From Calothrix parasitica NIES-267 (GTDB lineage: Bacteria; Cyanobacteriota; Cyanobacteriia; Cyanobacteriales; Nostocaceae), in the NCBI RefSeq assembly GCF_002368095.1, contig NZ_AP018227.1, positions 8,888,336 through 8,952,335 on the forward strand: 64,000 bases of DNA, written 5' to 3'. Below the pieces are notes generated by a model. It made no database searches. It saw nothing but the letters and a program-made list of their open reading frames with translations, and was not told where the DNA came from. Numbering within the stretch: the stretch's first letter is position 1; each line of letters opens with the position of its first letter. The translations under genes were made by a program, and so were the position numbers. This document shows, one piece after another, positions 62,858 through 64,000 of the stretch.

Positions 62858-63979
62858 ATGAACTGGATTTTTCCTTATTGCCCAAATAAGGGTGATATTG
62901 CCATAAATTGGCGCAAATTAGAAGATAAATTTGAGTGGTTGCGGGTGCTTGCAAATTGTCCCCAGGATGCACGTTACCACGCGGAAGGTGATGTTCTGAC
63001 TCATACAAAATTGGTGTGTGAGGCTTTGATTGCATTACCTCAATGGCAAGCTTTACCTGAAACACAGCGTTCTATGCTGTTTGCTGCTGCTTTGTTACAC
63101 GATGTTGCAAAACCAAGCGCTACCAAAATAGATGATTCTGGTGCGATTAGTTCAAAGGGACACGTGTTACAAGGTGCAAAAATGGCTCGGGAAATTCTCT
63201 GGAATTTGAATGTACCGTTTAAACAACGAGAAGAAATTGTAGCTTTGGTGAAATACGGGAGTTTACCTTTATGGTTTTGGGATAAATCAAATCCGGAGCA
63301 AGCTGTTATTAAAGCGAGCCAAATTATCCGTTGCGATATGTTAGCTATGCTTGCGGAAGCAGATGTAAGGGGACGTTATTGCGACGACCAAAAACAATTG
63401 TTTGAACGGATTGATTTTTTCAGAGAATTTTGTCAAGAACACAATTGCTTTACCCAACCACGTATCTTTCCATCAACTCATAGTCGGTTTATTTATTTTC
63501 AAAAAGAAGATAAAAATCCCGATTATCACGCTTATGATGATACTCGTTTTCAAGTAGTAATGATGTGCGGATTACCTGGTTCGGGAAAAGACACTTGGAT
63601 TAAAGAAAATCTTCCTGAACATAAAGAAATTTCTCTCGATAAATTACGTAGCGAGATGGGAATTAAACATGGAGGGAATCAAGGTGAAGTTGCAAATACA
63701 GCGAAATATCTTGCGAAAGAATATATGAGAGCGGAAGAATCTTTTGTTTGGAATGCAACTAATTTAAATAAGCAACTACGAGAAATGCTGATTCGTTTAT
63801 TTGCAGCTTATCAAGCAGAGATTCGCATTGTTTATTTAGAAGCACCTTGGTTGGAATTACTGCGAAGAAACAAAAATAGAACAGACAAAGTACCAGAAAA
63901 AGTTCTTTATCGTATGAAAAATCGTTTGGAAGTTCCGACGATTATTGAAGCACATCGTGTGGATTGGATTGCGAGTTGA
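62858..63979 (+). CDS. HD-Pnk: HD phosphohydrolase fused to polynucleotide 5'-kinase
   Basis: A 373-residue two-domain protein. The N-terminal HD domain has H49 (DVLTHTKLV), H81-D82 (LLHDVAKP) and later conserved His/Asp positions. The C-terminal P-loop kinase has GLPGSGKD (238-245), a general-base Asp segment (ISLDKLRSEMG) and a lid-like Arg-rich segment (LRRNKNRTDKVPEKVL). This architecture matches bacterial HD-Pnk enzymes, which remove 2',3'-cyclic phosphate and phosphorylate 5'-OH RNA ends. With the ligase encoded upstream it would form a complete RNA repair pathway. The gene is complete, ending 21 bp before the window edge. Confidence 0.87.
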   Translation: MNWIFPYCPNKGDIAINWRKLEDKFEWLRVLANCPQDARYHAEGDVLTHTKLVCEALIALPQWQALPETQRSMLFAAALLHDVAKPSATKIDDSGAISSKGHVLQGAKMAREILWNLNVPFKQREEIVALVKYGSLPLWFWDKSNPEQAVIKASQIIRCDMLAMLAEADVRGRYCDDQKQLFERIDFFREFCQEHNCFTQPRIFPSTHSRFIYFQKEDKNPDYHAYDDTRFQVVMMCGLPGSGKDTWIKENLPEHKEISLDKLRSEMGIKHGGNQGEVANTAKYLAKEYMRAEESFVWNATNLNKQLREMLIRLFAAYQAEIRIVYLEAPWLELLRRNKNRTDKVPEKVLYRMKNRLEVPTIIEAHRVDWIAS

Positions 63980-64000
63980 AAAGGAGAAGAGGGGATGGGG

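Overview
The window looks like chromosome from a filamentous, probably heterocyst-forming cyanobacterium (Nostocales; a Rivularia/Calothrix-like genome would fit, but this is inference). The signs are low GC, scattered HIP1 octamers (GCGATCGC near 995, 4602, 15648, 16699, 32107, 39190 and 48052), many heptanucleotide tandem repeats (STRRs such as TTACTAC, CCTTTAA, TAACTCC), several families of palindromic or MITE-like elements, and typical cyanobacterial families (CHAT-CHASE2, DUF928, DUF1822, PAP/fibrillin, paired TVP38 proteins, Uma2).

Layout. 1-3.3 kb: a CHAT-CHASE2 protein cut by the window edge, and a DUF928 protein. 3.6-6.3 kb: a Tat-exported protein and a galactose-oxidase-like copper radical oxidase. 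7.1-9.9 kb: an OpuC-type osmoprotectant ABC importer. 9.9-11.1 kb: a gene-free mosaic of repeats, then a CRISPR leader. 11.14-13.80 kb: a very short CRISPR array whose third repeat is split by a complete group II intron carrying a reverse transcriptase/maturase with an HNH domain. 13.8-16.1 kb: a CrtI-like oxidoreductase and a divergent MarR regulator. 16.2-22.1 kb: a MacB-like permease, a membrane fusion protein and a Spy-like protein, divergent from a NarL-type two-component pair. 22.4-26.5 kb: a TIGR04283-like glycosyltransferase, two TVP38 proteins and a MerA-like flavoprotein. 26.6-31.6 kb: a stop-interrupted gene, SufU, an AraC regulator, PAP/fibrillin, and a four-gene muconolactone-isomerase-like/SnoaL/SDR/SDR operon. 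31.9-40.3 kb: a DUF697 GTPase, an unknown protein, an orphan C5-methyltransferase, a sodium:solute symporter, a HAD hydrolase and NurA. 40.6-47.0 kb: a PhnD-like lipoprotein overlapping a sensor kinase, an FHA membrane protein, Uma2 and an RTX protein. 47.7-50.9 kb: NDH-2-like dehydrogenase, two DoxX proteins and AraC. 51.0-55.4 kb: a Tn5-like MITE, two small membrane proteins, two tandem paralogues (one a lipoprotein, one not) and a PBP4-type peptidase. 56-59.7 kb: a possible structured RNA, an M23-like protein, an HTH-like protein plus DUF1822, and a cluster of MITEs. 60.2-64.0 kb: an M20 amidohydrolase and an RNA-repair pair (RNA ligase plus HD-Pnk).

The most notable structure is the group II intron inside a CRISPR repeat. 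The repeat is cut between GGGGATGG and AAAC, so accurate splicing would rebuild the repeat (to within one base) in the pre-crRNA. No cas genes are present in the window. Other points of interest are the RNA-repair pair, a MITE with Tn5-like ends and a clean 10-bp target duplication, nested palindromic elements, and several genes whose C-termini are made of repeat sequence. No tRNA or rRNA gene was recognised by eye.
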